Shown here piece by piece: positions 1 to 7,736 of a stretch of DNA of 47,018 nucleotides. The number at the start of each line of letters is the position of its first letter. Position 1 is the first letter of the stretch. Location of the stretch: positions 1 to 47,018 of the forward strand of contig JAJDTN010000177.1 in the NCBI GenBank assembly GCA_022827165.1. The letters are read 5' to 3'. Made by a program: the position numbers and the translations under genes. The notes beneath the pieces were generated by a model. The model worked only from the letters and a program-made list of their open reading frames with translations. It did not search any database and was not told the origin of the DNA. The stretch is from Candidatus Latescibacterota bacterium. GTDB taxonomy: Bacteria; Latescibacterota; UBA2968; UBA8231.

Positions 1-153
1 CTCGTCCCGCGGGGCGAGACCGAGGCCCAGGGCCGCCTCGATCGTCTCCTCGTAACTCTCCTGCACCCGGCTCAGCGACTCCGGGGGAATGACTTGCTCG
101 AGGATTGCGTATCCTTCACGGTCGTAGTCGGCCATCAAGCCATCGGTGCTCAT
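1..153 (-). CDS. PhyH-family dioxygenase, N-terminal fragment (runs off window)
   Basis: Only the first 51 codons are in the window; the rest lies before base 1. The start is the ATG at 153-151, chosen because AGGAGAG sits just upstream of it. The visible protein contains DREGYAILEQVIPPESL (from residue 11) followed by a helix rich in E and R. This is the usual opening of phytanoyl-CoA dioxygenase-like Fe(II)/2-oxoglutarate oxygenases, where a glycine-tyrosine strand and a 'P-E-x-L' helix precede the jelly roll. The metal-binding HxD...H motif would lie outside the window, so the family call rests on the N-terminus alone. It is divergent from the next gene, and the two start regions overlap or abut. 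Confidence 0.6.
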   Translation of the reverse strand, partial: MSTDGLMADYDREGYAILEQVIPPESLSRVQESYEETIEAALGLGLAPRDE

Positions 154-1351
154 CGATCCTCTCCTCATGCGTGAACGGCCCGACATCGCCACCCGCCACG
201 TCGACAGCCGGGAGGCCGCGCGCCTGGGCCTGCCCCTGGGCCGAAAGATCGGCCGGCTGGACACGACGACCAACTACGTCCTCGACGACCGCTTCGACCA
301 CGGTCCCCACGACCCGTTGCACCGGCGGCTCACCGTGGTCGACGCCTATTCCGCGGCCGTCGACCTGGAGGAGATCCTGCGCGGGGGCATCGACGTGGTG
401 ATCCAAGCCTTCGGGGTGGAGGAGCGCTACGTGGCCGAGGCGCCGCTCCTCGATCCGCTGGCCGAGCCGGCCCCCGGCGCCCGCCAGTGGCAGCCGTTCT
501 TCGAGGGGGAGGAACTCGTCGAGCGCGTGCTGATGAACCTCGACGAGCACCGGCAGTTCGCCGAGGCCTGCGCCGACCACATCGAGGTCGCATGCTCGGG
601 GGAGGACGTCGCCAGGATCGTCGCCGGCGGCCGCGTCGCCATGGTGCTCATGCTGGTGAGCGGCTTCATCGCCGACAGCCTGGAGGTGCTGCGCGAGTAC
701 CACCGCCGGGGCGTGCGGGTCCTGTGCCCCAGCCACCTGAGCGCCACCTCCTGGGCCGACTCCAGCGCCGAGCTCAACGACCCCCCCGGCCTGACCGCCT
801 TCGGCCGCGAGGTGATCGCCGCCTGCGAGGAGCTGGGCGTCATCGTCGACCTGGCCCACTGCTCCGACTACACCTGCCGGGGCGTCCTGGCCGCGGCCAC
901 CCGGCCGATGCTGGCCACCCACACCAAGGCCCGGGCCCTGAGCGGGAGTCTGCGCGACATGCCCGACGAACTGCTGCGGGGGGTGGCGGAGGGGGGAGGG
1001 GTGGTCTGCGCGCTGGCGCCGGCGCCGCGAACCCCTCTCGAACGCCACGAGGCCCGCCGCCGCCGCGACGACGATCTGCACCGCCGCTACTCCGACCCCT
1101 TCGAGCGCGCCCGCGCCAAGCTGGCCGACGCCGAGGTCTGGGGCACCAAGCTCGACCTGGACACCATCGATCACCTGGTCGACGTGGCCGGGGTCGATCA
1201 CGTCGGCCTGGCGAGCCACGCCCAGAGCGTGCCCCAGTGGAAGGAGTACACCGCGGACCTGCTGGCCCACGGCTACTCCGGGAGGGACGCCGCCCGCATC
1301 CTGGGGGAGAACGTCCTGCGGGTGCTCTCCTCGGCCGGGGGCGCCGGCTGA
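146..1351 (+). CDS. M19 (membrane/renal dipeptidase) family protein with degenerate metal site
   Basis: 401 aa if started at GTG 146; ATG 167 (394 aa) is an equally good start and would avoid overlapping the divergent PhyH gene. Neither has a clear ribosome binding site. The M19 fold is recognisable: a 'LREYHRRGVRVLCPSH' segment, WADSS (residue 203), GLTAFGREVI (215), GVIVDLAH (231), THTKARAL (259), the 'MPDELLRGVAEGGGVV' segment (272) and ILGENVLRVL (385). However, the ligands known for renal dipeptidase are mostly gone. The usual D-G-H-N-D reads DAYSA (66-70), E-G-G reads VSG (171-173) and G-S-D-F-D-G reads ASHAQS (356-361). Only the two later histidines (DLAH, ATHT) remain. The family normally hydrolyses dipeptides with two zinc ions; this member is probably catalytically altered or inactive. 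No signal peptide is seen. It converges with the next gene 7 bp away. Confidence 0.75.
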   Translation: MLIDPLLMRERPDIATRHVDSREAARLGLPLGRKIGRLDTTTNYVLDDRFDHGPHDPLHRRLTVVDAYSAAVDLEEILRGGIDVVIQAFGVEERYVAEAPLLDPLAEPAPGARQWQPFFEGEELVERVLMNLDEHRQFAEACADHIEVACSGEDVARIVAGGRVAMVLMLVSGFIADSLEVLREYHRRGVRVLCPSHLSATSWADSSAELNDPPGLTAFGREVIAACEELGVIVDLAHCSDYTCRGVLAAATRPMLATHTKARALSGSLRDMPDELLRGVAEGGGVVCALAPAPRTPLERHEARRRRDDDLHRRYSDPFERARAKLADAEVWGTKLDLDTIDHLVDVAGVDHVGLASHAQSVPQWKEYTADLLAHGYSGRDAARILGENVLRVLSSAGGAG

Positions 1352-1358
1352 AGGCCCC

Positions 1359-3389
1359 TCAGCCCGAGGGCGCCACGTACGCCGACCCGGAGCGGCCGCT
1401 CTCCTGCGGATTGACCGGGAAGGGGATGGGGATCTCGTCCCCGTGCCACGGGAAGGCGTAGCTCGGGTCGTTGCTGAACCGCGAGAGGCCGGCCTCGAGG
1501 CGGACCTTGGCGGCCGGCGGCAGGTCGACGGCGACGTAGCGGCCGTTGACGGCGGTGGCGGCCGGTGACTCGCCGTCGCCGCTGTCCGTCCGCACCTCGG
1601 TGAAGGTGTGCTCCCCGAAGGCGCCGGCCTGCACGATCAGGCGGCGGGACTCGTCGCGGCTGCAGTTCACCAGCTGCACTCCCACGGAACCGGCGTCGAG
1701 ATGGTCCACGAGGGCGGCCACGTCGGCGGGCAGCCCCGGACGCTGCTCGTCCCCGTCGTAGTAGCGGACCGTGGCGCGCAGCAGCCCGCCGTTGTAGATC
1801 GACTGGGGAGTCCCCATGGTCACCTGGGTCAGGCCCTTGGTCAGCACCGGGTTGGCGGGGATGGCGTTCGCCTTCAGCCTCTCGATCGCCGTGCGTCCGT
1901 CCTTGCGCATCTCGTCGATCGCCTGCATCGACCACTCCGCCTCGGCGGACAGGATCTTCTCGGGCCAGTCCGGGTTCCGGCCTTCGTAGTACTGGTATCG
2001 GGCGAACTCGGTCTGTCCCGAGTTCTTCTCGCTGCCCGTCTCGCCCACGTCGTTCCAGTCGCGCTCCACCTCCCCCTCGCGCACCCGCTCGATCAGCTCG
2101 CGGTCCTCCTGCGACATGGAGGCGTGGTAGAGGTGGGTCAGCTCCTGCATGCGCCACGGCATCGGCCCGGTGTAGACGTGGCGCATGGGCACGATCGTGT
2201 CCTCCCGCCGCGGCAGGGGCGGGTCGTACTGCCAGCCGGAAGGTCCGTAGCGCGTCGGCATGATCAGCTGGCCGTCCTCCCTGGTGATGGAGGCGTCCAG
2301 GAGGACCTTGACCTGGTCGCGCAGCAAGTCGAGGTAGCCGAAGTCCCCGGTCATCAGCACGGCGCACTCGGCGGCGATGTTGAGGCTGTGGAACATGATG
2401 TTGAAGCCCTGGTAGTGGTTCCACCCGTACTGGCCGCCCCAGAAGTTGCCGTTGCGGCGCTCGCCGACGATGCCGGTCGGTCCCACGTTGTCGGGCATGA
2501 CGCCGCCGTTCTTGGCCGCCCGCTCCATCCACGCCTCGGTGTAGTCCAGGACCCAGCGCTTGTAGCGCTCGTCGCCCGTGTAGAGGTAAGCGTGGGTCAC
2601 GAGGGCGGCGGCGCCCAGATTGTTGGGCGTGTCCGCCTGCAGGATCAGCTTGTTGAAGAGATCGACGATCTCCGCCTGGCGCGCCGGGTCCGCCCACCAG
2701 TCGAGCTCCAAGTCCTCCACGATGGGGTAGAGGCTGGCGCGGACGCCGTAGTAGTTGACTTCGCTCCCCAGCCAGCGGCCCGCCAGCAGCATGGCGTGGG
2801 CGGTCTCGGCGCTCGCTTCCTGCAGCGGACCCTGGCTCGACTGGAAGGGCGAGCGGAGGACCTTGTGGACCGGGTCGTAGTTGGGGGCCTCCGGGTCCTC
2901 GCCGGTGTAGAAGCCGGCGAACAGCTGGGCCCGGCGGGCCATCTCCGAGATCGTCGGATCGGCGACGCCGAAGTCGTAGAAGGCCATCATGCCCTCGCCG
3001 AGATGGTGCCACTCCATCGCCTGCTGCAGGTTCCAGAACTCCCGCCGCGCCGAGGGGCGGAAGACCTTCTTGTGGTCGTTGAAGCGGGTGCGGTGGACGA
3101 CGTTCTCGTCGCTGATGCGGGCGGTGGCGTTCCAGGCGGTGGCCGCCATCTCGAGGAGGCTGTCGTCGGCGCCCATGGCGTAGAACAGGCCCCAGTTGTA
3201 GAACTGCTCGAAGAGGTCGTCGAAGTCCTCGGCGTAGAGGATCGCCCCGCCGCGCTCGGTGCACTGGCGGAACCGCAGCCGCGCCGCCTCCTCCATCTGG
3301 GCGATGAGATTGCGCTCGAGCAGGGCCCAGGCCGGCGGTGCGCCGACCTGGTCGGCGGTGATCAGGGGCATGCCATTCGTATCGCTCAC
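1359..3389 (-). CDS. Uncharacterised alpha-helical toroid-like protein, copy 1
   Basis: 676 aa, GTG start preceded by AGGAGA. I do not recognise a named family. It is clearly paralogous to the proteins at 9275-11209 and 13817-15817. All three open with a 'PPxWALLxRxLIxxMEE'-like helix and continue with repeated helix pairs, including a YLYTGDERYKRWVLDY-type segment (residue 269) as in (alpha/alpha)-barrel glycosidases and lyases. All carry a glycine-rich core, here NGGVMPDNVGPTGIVGE (295) and FWGGQYGW (316). They end in a beta-rich domain (about 565-650) with VQAGAFGEH and a tail like PSYAFPWH. This copy has ERRNG where the other two have EHRDG. There is no signal peptide, so it is probably cytoplasmic. 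Acting on a sugar substrate is inferred only from fold resemblance and neighbours. It is transcribed divergently from the long plus-strand operon. Confidence 0.7.
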   Translation of the reverse strand: MSDTNGMPLITADQVGAPPAWALLERNLIAQMEEAARLRFRQCTERGGAILYAEDFDDLFEQFYNWGLFYAMGADDSLLEMAATAWNATARISDENVVHRTRFNDHKKVFRPSARREFWNLQQAMEWHHLGEGMMAFYDFGVADPTISEMARRAQLFAGFYTGEDPEAPNYDPVHKVLRSPFQSSQGPLQEASAETAHAMLLAGRWLGSEVNYYGVRASLYPIVEDLELDWWADPARQAEIVDLFNKLILQADTPNNLGAAALVTHAYLYTGDERYKRWVLDYTEAWMERAAKNGGVMPDNVGPTGIVGERRNGNFWGGQYGWNHYQGFNIMFHSLNIAAECAVLMTGDFGYLDLLRDQVKVLLDASITREDGQLIMPTRYGPSGWQYDPPLPRREDTIVPMRHVYTGPMPWRMQELTHLYHASMSQEDRELIERVREGEVERDWNDVGETGSEKNSGQTEFARYQYYEGRNPDWPEKILSAEAEWSMQAIDEMRKDGRTAIERLKANAIPANPVLTKGLTQVTMGTPQSIYNGGLLRATVRYYDGDEQRPGLPADVAALVDHLDAGSVGVQLVNCSRDESRRLIVQAGAFGEHTFTEVRTDSGDGESPAATAVNGRYVAVDLPPAAKVRLEAGLSRFSNDPSYAFPWHGDEIPIPFPVNPQESGRSGSAYVAPSG

Positions 3390-3422
3390 GGCTCTCTTCT
3401 CCTCGGGTAAGCGGGGCGGCCC

Positions 3423-3451
3423 AAGCTAGGGAAACCCCCACTGCGGGACAA
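3423..3451 (-). promoter_or_regulatory. Candidate promoter for the copy 1 toroid gene
   Basis: Read on the minus strand, TTGTCC (3451-3446) and TAGCTT (3428-3423) are separated by 17 bp, a sigma70-like arrangement about 34 bp upstream of the GTG start. Matches to consensus are partial, so this is a prediction from spacing and sequence only. Confidence 0.35.
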
Positions 3452-3454
3452 CGC

Positions 3455-3483
3455 TGGACGCACCGAAGGGGGCCGGCTATCCT
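3455..3483 (+). promoter_or_regulatory. Candidate promoter for the plus-strand operon, nearly leaderless
   Basis: TGGACG (3455-3460) and TATCCT (3478-3483) are 17 bp apart. The -10 element ends only 14 bp before the ATG at 3498, and no Shine-Dalgarno sequence is visible, so the transcript would have a very short leader. It lies back to back with the divergent promoter at 3423-3451, so one regulator could control both directions. Confidence 0.35.
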
Positions 3484-3497
3484 CTCCGGCCTTCGCC

Positions 3498-5045
3498 ATG
3501 GCCTCGAGACCCCCGCCTCCGCGTTACCGCGTCATCTTCAACTGGGACGGCGACAGCCTCGCCTACGGGGAGCATCCGCAGTCGGCGGAGCAGCTCGTGG
3601 ACCACATCTACGCCCCCCTCGAGGGCACGCAGGTGGACGCCGTGTTCTGGAGCATCGGCAGCCACGAGGCCCTCTGGCCTTCGCAGGTGCACGAGCGCGA
3701 AGGTGAGCGCACCGGCCGCGTCTACGCCTCGGTGCGCGCCATGCGCCACGCCGAGAACGTGTGGAGCCTCTTCGACGCCGGCGAGAGCGTGTACCAGGCC
3801 ATGGTCGAGCGCGGCCGCCAGCTCGGGATGCACGTCTACGTCTCCATGCGGATGAACGACAACCACTTCTACAACACCCGTCCGCGGGAGTTCAGGAAGC
3901 TGAACAAGGGCACCCGGCTGCGGCAGGACCATCCCGAGTGGCTCCTGGACGTCGACGACGTGCCCGAGAGCCGCGGCGTCGGCTCCTGGAACTTCGCCCA
4001 CGCCGAGGTCCGCGAGCACAAGCTCTCCTACATCAGCGAGGCCTGCGCCCTGGCCGACTGGGACGGCGTCGAGCTGGACTGGCAGCGCCACCCCTTCCAC
4101 CTGCCGCAGCACGACGGCTACCGCCTGCGCTACGTGCTCACCGACCTGCAGCGCGCCGTCCGCCGCATGGCCGACGGCATCGCCGCCGAGAGGGGTCGCC
4201 CCTTCCACGTGGCATCGCGCGTGGCCACCACCCTGGAGTCGTGCCGGCGCATCGGCTACGACATCCCCCGCTGGTGCAGCGAGGGCCTCTGCGACGTCCT
4301 CATCGGCGCCGGCGGATCGTCCACCGATCCCGGCTTCGAGGTGGCCGGCTTCCGGCGCCACTCCGACGGCACCGGCATCCGCCTCTACGGCGGCTTCGAC
4401 AGCTCCTACCGGCAGGAGGCCGCCCGCCTGGTGAGCCTCCTCGAGTGGCGCGAGGCCTTCTTCCGGGCCACGGCCGCGGGATATCTCGCCGACGGGGCGG
4501 ACGGGATCTACACCTTCAACTGGTTCCCCAAGAAGGCCGACTGGACCGGGCTCCTGAGCACCCTCGGCGCCGAGGAGACCCTGCGGGGCACGGACAAGGT
4601 CTACTCGGCCCTGCGGCGCGGCGCCACCTGGCACGAGGACCCCCTGGCCAACGCCGTGAACGACCGCATCTACGGCGAGACCTCGGTCGTGCTGATGCCC
4701 GGTCTCACCGGCGATGGACCGACCTTCACGCTGAACCTGCACGACGACGTCGGCGACGACGGGTCCTTGCAGCTCCACATCGAGATGGCCCACTGGGCGC
4801 CGCGGGACTCCGTGTCCGTCACCCTCGACGGCGAGCCCTTGGGAGATCCGGAGATCCGCGACGTGGCGGAGATGGTCCCGGAGCCCCCGGAAGTCTCGGA
4901 GAACAAGTGGCTCGTCTGGGACCTGGATCCCGCGGACGTGGCCAGGGGCCCGCACAAGGTCAAGGTGGTCCTCGTCAGCCGCGATCCCCGCCTCGCCCCG
5001 CCCCTCAGCGTCGAGCACGTCGACCTCCACGTGCGCTACCGGTAG
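3498..5045 (+). CDS. TIM-barrel glycoside-hydrolase-like protein, copy 1
   Basis: 515 aa, first gene of the long operon. The N-terminal two thirds looks like the (beta/alpha)8 'glycosyl hydrolase-like' group. It has an early strand RVIFNWDGD (11), MRMNDNHF (117-124) and WDGVELDWQRHPF (188-200), where the D-G-x-x-L-D-W pattern carries the acidic residues at the end of a barrel strand. Residues about 395-515 form a beta-sandwich of the kind that trails such barrels (LVWDL, VKVVLVSRDPRL, ending HVDLHVRYR). There is no signal peptide. The next gene, a close paralog, begins 1 bp after the stop, so the two are probably translated together and might form a heteromer. Substrate cannot be read from the sequence; hydrolysis of a glycan or glycoside is inferred. 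Confidence 0.65.
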   Translation: MASRPPPPRYRVIFNWDGDSLAYGEHPQSAEQLVDHIYAPLEGTQVDAVFWSIGSHEALWPSQVHEREGERTGRVYASVRAMRHAENVWSLFDAGESVYQAMVERGRQLGMHVYVSMRMNDNHFYNTRPREFRKLNKGTRLRQDHPEWLLDVDDVPESRGVGSWNFAHAEVREHKLSYISEACALADWDGVELDWQRHPFHLPQHDGYRLRYVLTDLQRAVRRMADGIAAERGRPFHVASRVATTLESCRRIGYDIPRWCSEGLCDVLIGAGGSSTDPGFEVAGFRRHSDGTGIRLYGGFDSSYRQEAARLVSLLEWREAFFRATAAGYLADGADGIYTFNWFPKKADWTGLLSTLGAEETLRGTDKVYSALRRGATWHEDPLANAVNDRIYGETSVVLMPGLTGDGPTFTLNLHDDVGDDGSLQLHIEMAHWAPRDSVSVTLDGEPLGDPEIRDVAEMVPEPPEVSENKWLVWDLDPADVARGPHKVKVVLVSRDPRLAPPLSVEHVDLHVRYR

Positions 5046-5046
5046 C

Positions 5047-6585
5047 ATGGCCGAGAGACCGTACCGGATCATCTACAACTGGGACGGGGCTCCCCACCAC
5101 TACGACGAGTATCCCCAGGCGATGGAGGCCTTCCTGCAGAAGGTCTACGCGCCGCTGGCCGGCACCCAGGTGGACGCCCTGTTCTGGTGCATGGGGATCC
5201 ACGAGGCCACCTGGCTCTCCGACGACCTGCCCGTGAAGGGGGATTCCGTGGGCCGGGTCTACGACAGCGTTCTGGCCATGAGGGACACGGAGAGCCTGCG
5301 GTCCATGCTGGAGCGGGGCGAGGACCCGTACGCGGCCATGGTCGCCCGGGGCCGTGAGCTGGGGATCGACGTCTGGCCCTCGATCCGCATGAACGACCAG
5401 CACTTCTGGTCGATCCAGGACCTGGAGGCGATGCAGGGCTCCACGGCCCACGAGATGACGGCCCTGCGCAAGGAACATCCCGAGTGGTGCCTGGGGGACC
5501 AGGCCCCGGGATGGTGCGCCACCTCGTGGAACATGGCCGTCCCGGAGGTGCGGGCCCACAAGCTCGAGCTGATCACCCAGGCCTGCCGGCTGGCCGACTG
5601 GGACGGCGTCGAGCTGGACTGGCAGCGCCACGCCTTCCACCTGCCCGCCGAGCACGAGTACCGGCTGCGCTACGCCCTCACCGACCTGCAGCGGGCGGTG
5701 CGCCGCATGACCCGGGAGCTGGGCGAGGAGCGGGGCCGGCCCTTCCCCGTGGCCGTCCGCGTCGCCGCGACGCGGGAGGCGTGCCGCCGCATCGGTTACG
5801 ACCTCGAGACGTGGGTCGAGGAGGGCCTGTGCGACCTCCTCATCGGCGGCGGCAACTCCGGCACCGACCAGTGCTTCGAGACCGAGGAGTTCCTACGGCT
5901 CGTGGAAGGCACGGAGATCCAGGTCTACCCGGGCTTCGACTTCGACAGCCGGCAGCAGGCCAACCGCCTGATCCCGCACGGCCTCTGGCGGGACCGCTGG
6001 TTCGCCGGCATGGCGCAGGGGCACCTCGACCGCGGCGCCCACGGCATCTACGTCTTCAACTGGCACGCCGAGGAGACCCTGCGCCGGGAGTCGCTGACGA
6101 CGATGGGCTCCACCGAGACCCTCCGCGGCCTCGACAAGGCCTACACCGCCGTCCACCGCAGCATCGGGACCAATCCGTTGCGCAAGGATTCCGAGCGCGA
6201 CGACCGCCTCTACGGCGAGGTCCCCGTCGACCTGCACCGCACCCTGACCGGCGACGGCCCCACCTTCCACCTGTCGACTCACGATCCCGGCGCCGCCGCC
6301 GCCCAGCTGCTCATCGAGATGGAGCACTTCTCCCCCACCGTCGACGAGGTCGCCGTCAGCCTGGACGGCGCCGCCCTGGGTCCGCCGGTGGTACGCAACC
6401 AGGCCGCCGAGGATCCCCAGAGCCCCGCCGACGTGCACGAGAACAGCTGGCTCGTGTGGGACCTGGAGCCGGCGCAGGCCGCCTCCGGCGCCCACGAGAT
6501 CCAGGTCGTCCTCGTGAAGCGGGACCCGCGGCTGCGGCCGCCCCTGACCGTGGCCAACGTCGAGATCTGGACGAGCCATGACTGA
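5047..6585 (+). CDS. TIM-barrel glycoside-hydrolase-like protein, copy 2
   Basis: 512 aa, paralog of the preceding gene along its whole length: YRIIYNWDGAPHHY at the start, IRMNDQHF, the barrel motif WDGVELDWQRHAFHLP, CRRIGYDLETWVEEGLCD and a C-terminal beta domain ending NVEIWTSHD. The WDGVELDWQRH stretch is identical in the two copies, so they should share the same catalytic geometry. Differences are concentrated around residues 130-165 and in the C-terminal sandwich, which could separate their substrates. No signal peptide. Its last 8 bases overlap the next gene (the ATG lies within the final codons), which suggests translational coupling. An enzymatic role is inferred from family resemblance. 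Confidence 0.65.
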   Translation: MAERPYRIIYNWDGAPHHYDEYPQAMEAFLQKVYAPLAGTQVDALFWCMGIHEATWLSDDLPVKGDSVGRVYDSVLAMRDTESLRSMLERGEDPYAAMVARGRELGIDVWPSIRMNDQHFWSIQDLEAMQGSTAHEMTALRKEHPEWCLGDQAPGWCATSWNMAVPEVRAHKLELITQACRLADWDGVELDWQRHAFHLPAEHEYRLRYALTDLQRAVRRMTRELGEERGRPFPVAVRVAATREACRRIGYDLETWVEEGLCDLLIGGGNSGTDQCFETEEFLRLVEGTEIQVYPGFDFDSRQQANRLIPHGLWRDRWFAGMAQGHLDRGAHGIYVFNWHAEETLRRESLTTMGSTETLRGLDKAYTAVHRSIGTNPLRKDSERDDRLYGEVPVDLHRTLTGDGPTFHLSTHDPGAAAAQLLIEMEHFSPTVDEVAVSLDGAALGPPVVRNQAAEDPQSPADVHENSWLVWDLEPAQAASGAHEIQVVLVKRDPRLRPPLTVANVEIWTSHD

Positions 6586-7714
6586 ACGCAGGTACCGCGC
6601 CGCCATCATCGGGGGCGGCCGCATGGGCGGCCTCCTCGAGGACGAGCAGCCGCCCAACACCTTCCGCAAGCCCCACGGACACTTCGCCGCGTACTCCGCC
6701 GTGGAGGAGACCGAGGTGGTGGCCGTGGCCGGCCGCCGGCCGGGCCGGCTGAAGCTGTTCACCGAGCGCTTCGGCATGACCAACACCTATCTCGACTACC
6801 GCGAGATGATCGAGAAGGAGAGGCCGGAGATCGTCAGCGTCACCACCCAGTCCCGCTACCGCGCCGAGGCGATCCTCTTCGCCGTCGAGCACGGGGTCCG
6901 CGGCATCTACGCCGAGAAGGCCCTGTGCGCCTCCCTGGCCGAGGCGGATGCCATCGCCGCGGCCTGCCGCTCGAAGGGCGTGGCCTTCAACTTCGGGGCC
7001 GAGCGCCGCTACCACGACGGGTTCGTGCGCCTGCGCCGGGCCATCGAGGGCGGCGACATCGGCACGCCGCAGTTCGCCTTCACCTTCTGGTGCACCGATC
7101 TCATGAAGCACCACTCCCACTCCTTCGACACCGTGGCCATGCTCCTCGGGGACCCGGCCCCGGTCTGGGCCGAGGGCCGGCTCGTGGAGCCGGGGGATCC
7201 CCTCGACCCCGGAGATTCCCGCATGGGCCCCCGTGAGGGGGACGAGATGACGCGCCAGCCGCTGCCGGTCCCGGCCTACGATCCGGAGGGCCACTGTTTC
7301 GTCCCCCCGGAGGGCACCCGCTACGCCGAGCCTGTCCTGGAGTTCGCCCGCGTCGGCTACGCCAACGGCACCGAGTCCGTCTTCGTGCCGCGGCTCGGCG
7401 CCACCGAGTTCGAGGTCCACGGCGACCAGGGGCGGGTCTGGGCCTGGGACGACGGCGCCGACTTCCGGGTGCGGCGCCGCGCCGAGGGAGGCTGGGAGGA
7501 GGAGGTGATCCGGCCCCGGGGCGAGAGCCCCACCGTCGTCATCATCCGCGAGATCGTCCGCGAGCTGGAGACGGGCCAGCGCACCAGCGGCCACATCGAC
7601 CGCACCCTGCAGGCGGCCGAGGCCGAGTTCGCCGTGGCCTGCTCCCACCTGCAGGGCGGTGCCCGCCTCTCCGTGCCCGTGGAGGACCGCGGGCTCCGCA
7701 TCCCCGGCCACTGA
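6578..7714 (+). CDS. Gfo/Idh/MocA-family oxidoreductase with altered EKP motif
   Basis: 378 aa. The N-terminal Rossmann domain has GGGRMGGL (12-19), and the C-terminal alpha/beta domain is that of NAD(P)-dependent sugar and inositol dehydrogenases. These enzymes oxidise or reduce a hydroxyl on a sugar-like substrate using the lysine of a conserved E-K-P. Here the motif reads EKA (113-115, within YAEKALCASL); the lysine is kept but the proline is lost. HHSHSFD (about 178) supplies histidines near the usual active-site position. The protein ends VEDRGLRIPGH, close to the ends of the other two Gfo/Idh/MocA proteins in the window. It overlaps the upstream gene by 8 bp and sits between TIM-barrel genes, suggesting it handles the released sugar. 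Confidence 0.85.
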   Translation: MTERRYRAAIIGGGRMGGLLEDEQPPNTFRKPHGHFAAYSAVEETEVVAVAGRRPGRLKLFTERFGMTNTYLDYREMIEKERPEIVSVTTQSRYRAEAILFAVEHGVRGIYAEKALCASLAEADAIAAACRSKGVAFNFGAERRYHDGFVRLRRAIEGGDIGTPQFAFTFWCTDLMKHHSHSFDTVAMLLGDPAPVWAEGRLVEPGDPLDPGDSRMGPREGDEMTRQPLPVPAYDPEGHCFVPPEGTRYAEPVLEFARVGYANGTESVFVPRLGATEFEVHGDQGRVWAWDDGADFRVRRRAEGGWEEEVIRPRGESPTVVIIREIVRELETGQRTSGHIDRTLQAAEAEFAVACSHLQGGARLSVPVEDRGLRIPGH

Positions 7715-7736
7715 ACGCCCCACCCCAGGAGACGAC

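Noticed and set aside
116..1270. Long open frame on the minus strand opposite the M19-like gene
   Set aside because: Low-complexity G/A/R/H-rich translation without motifs; a high-GC shadow of the real gene. Similar antisense frames opposite nearly every gene (for example 1608-3410, 9218-11380, 32656-34980, 37840-40806) were dropped for the same reason.
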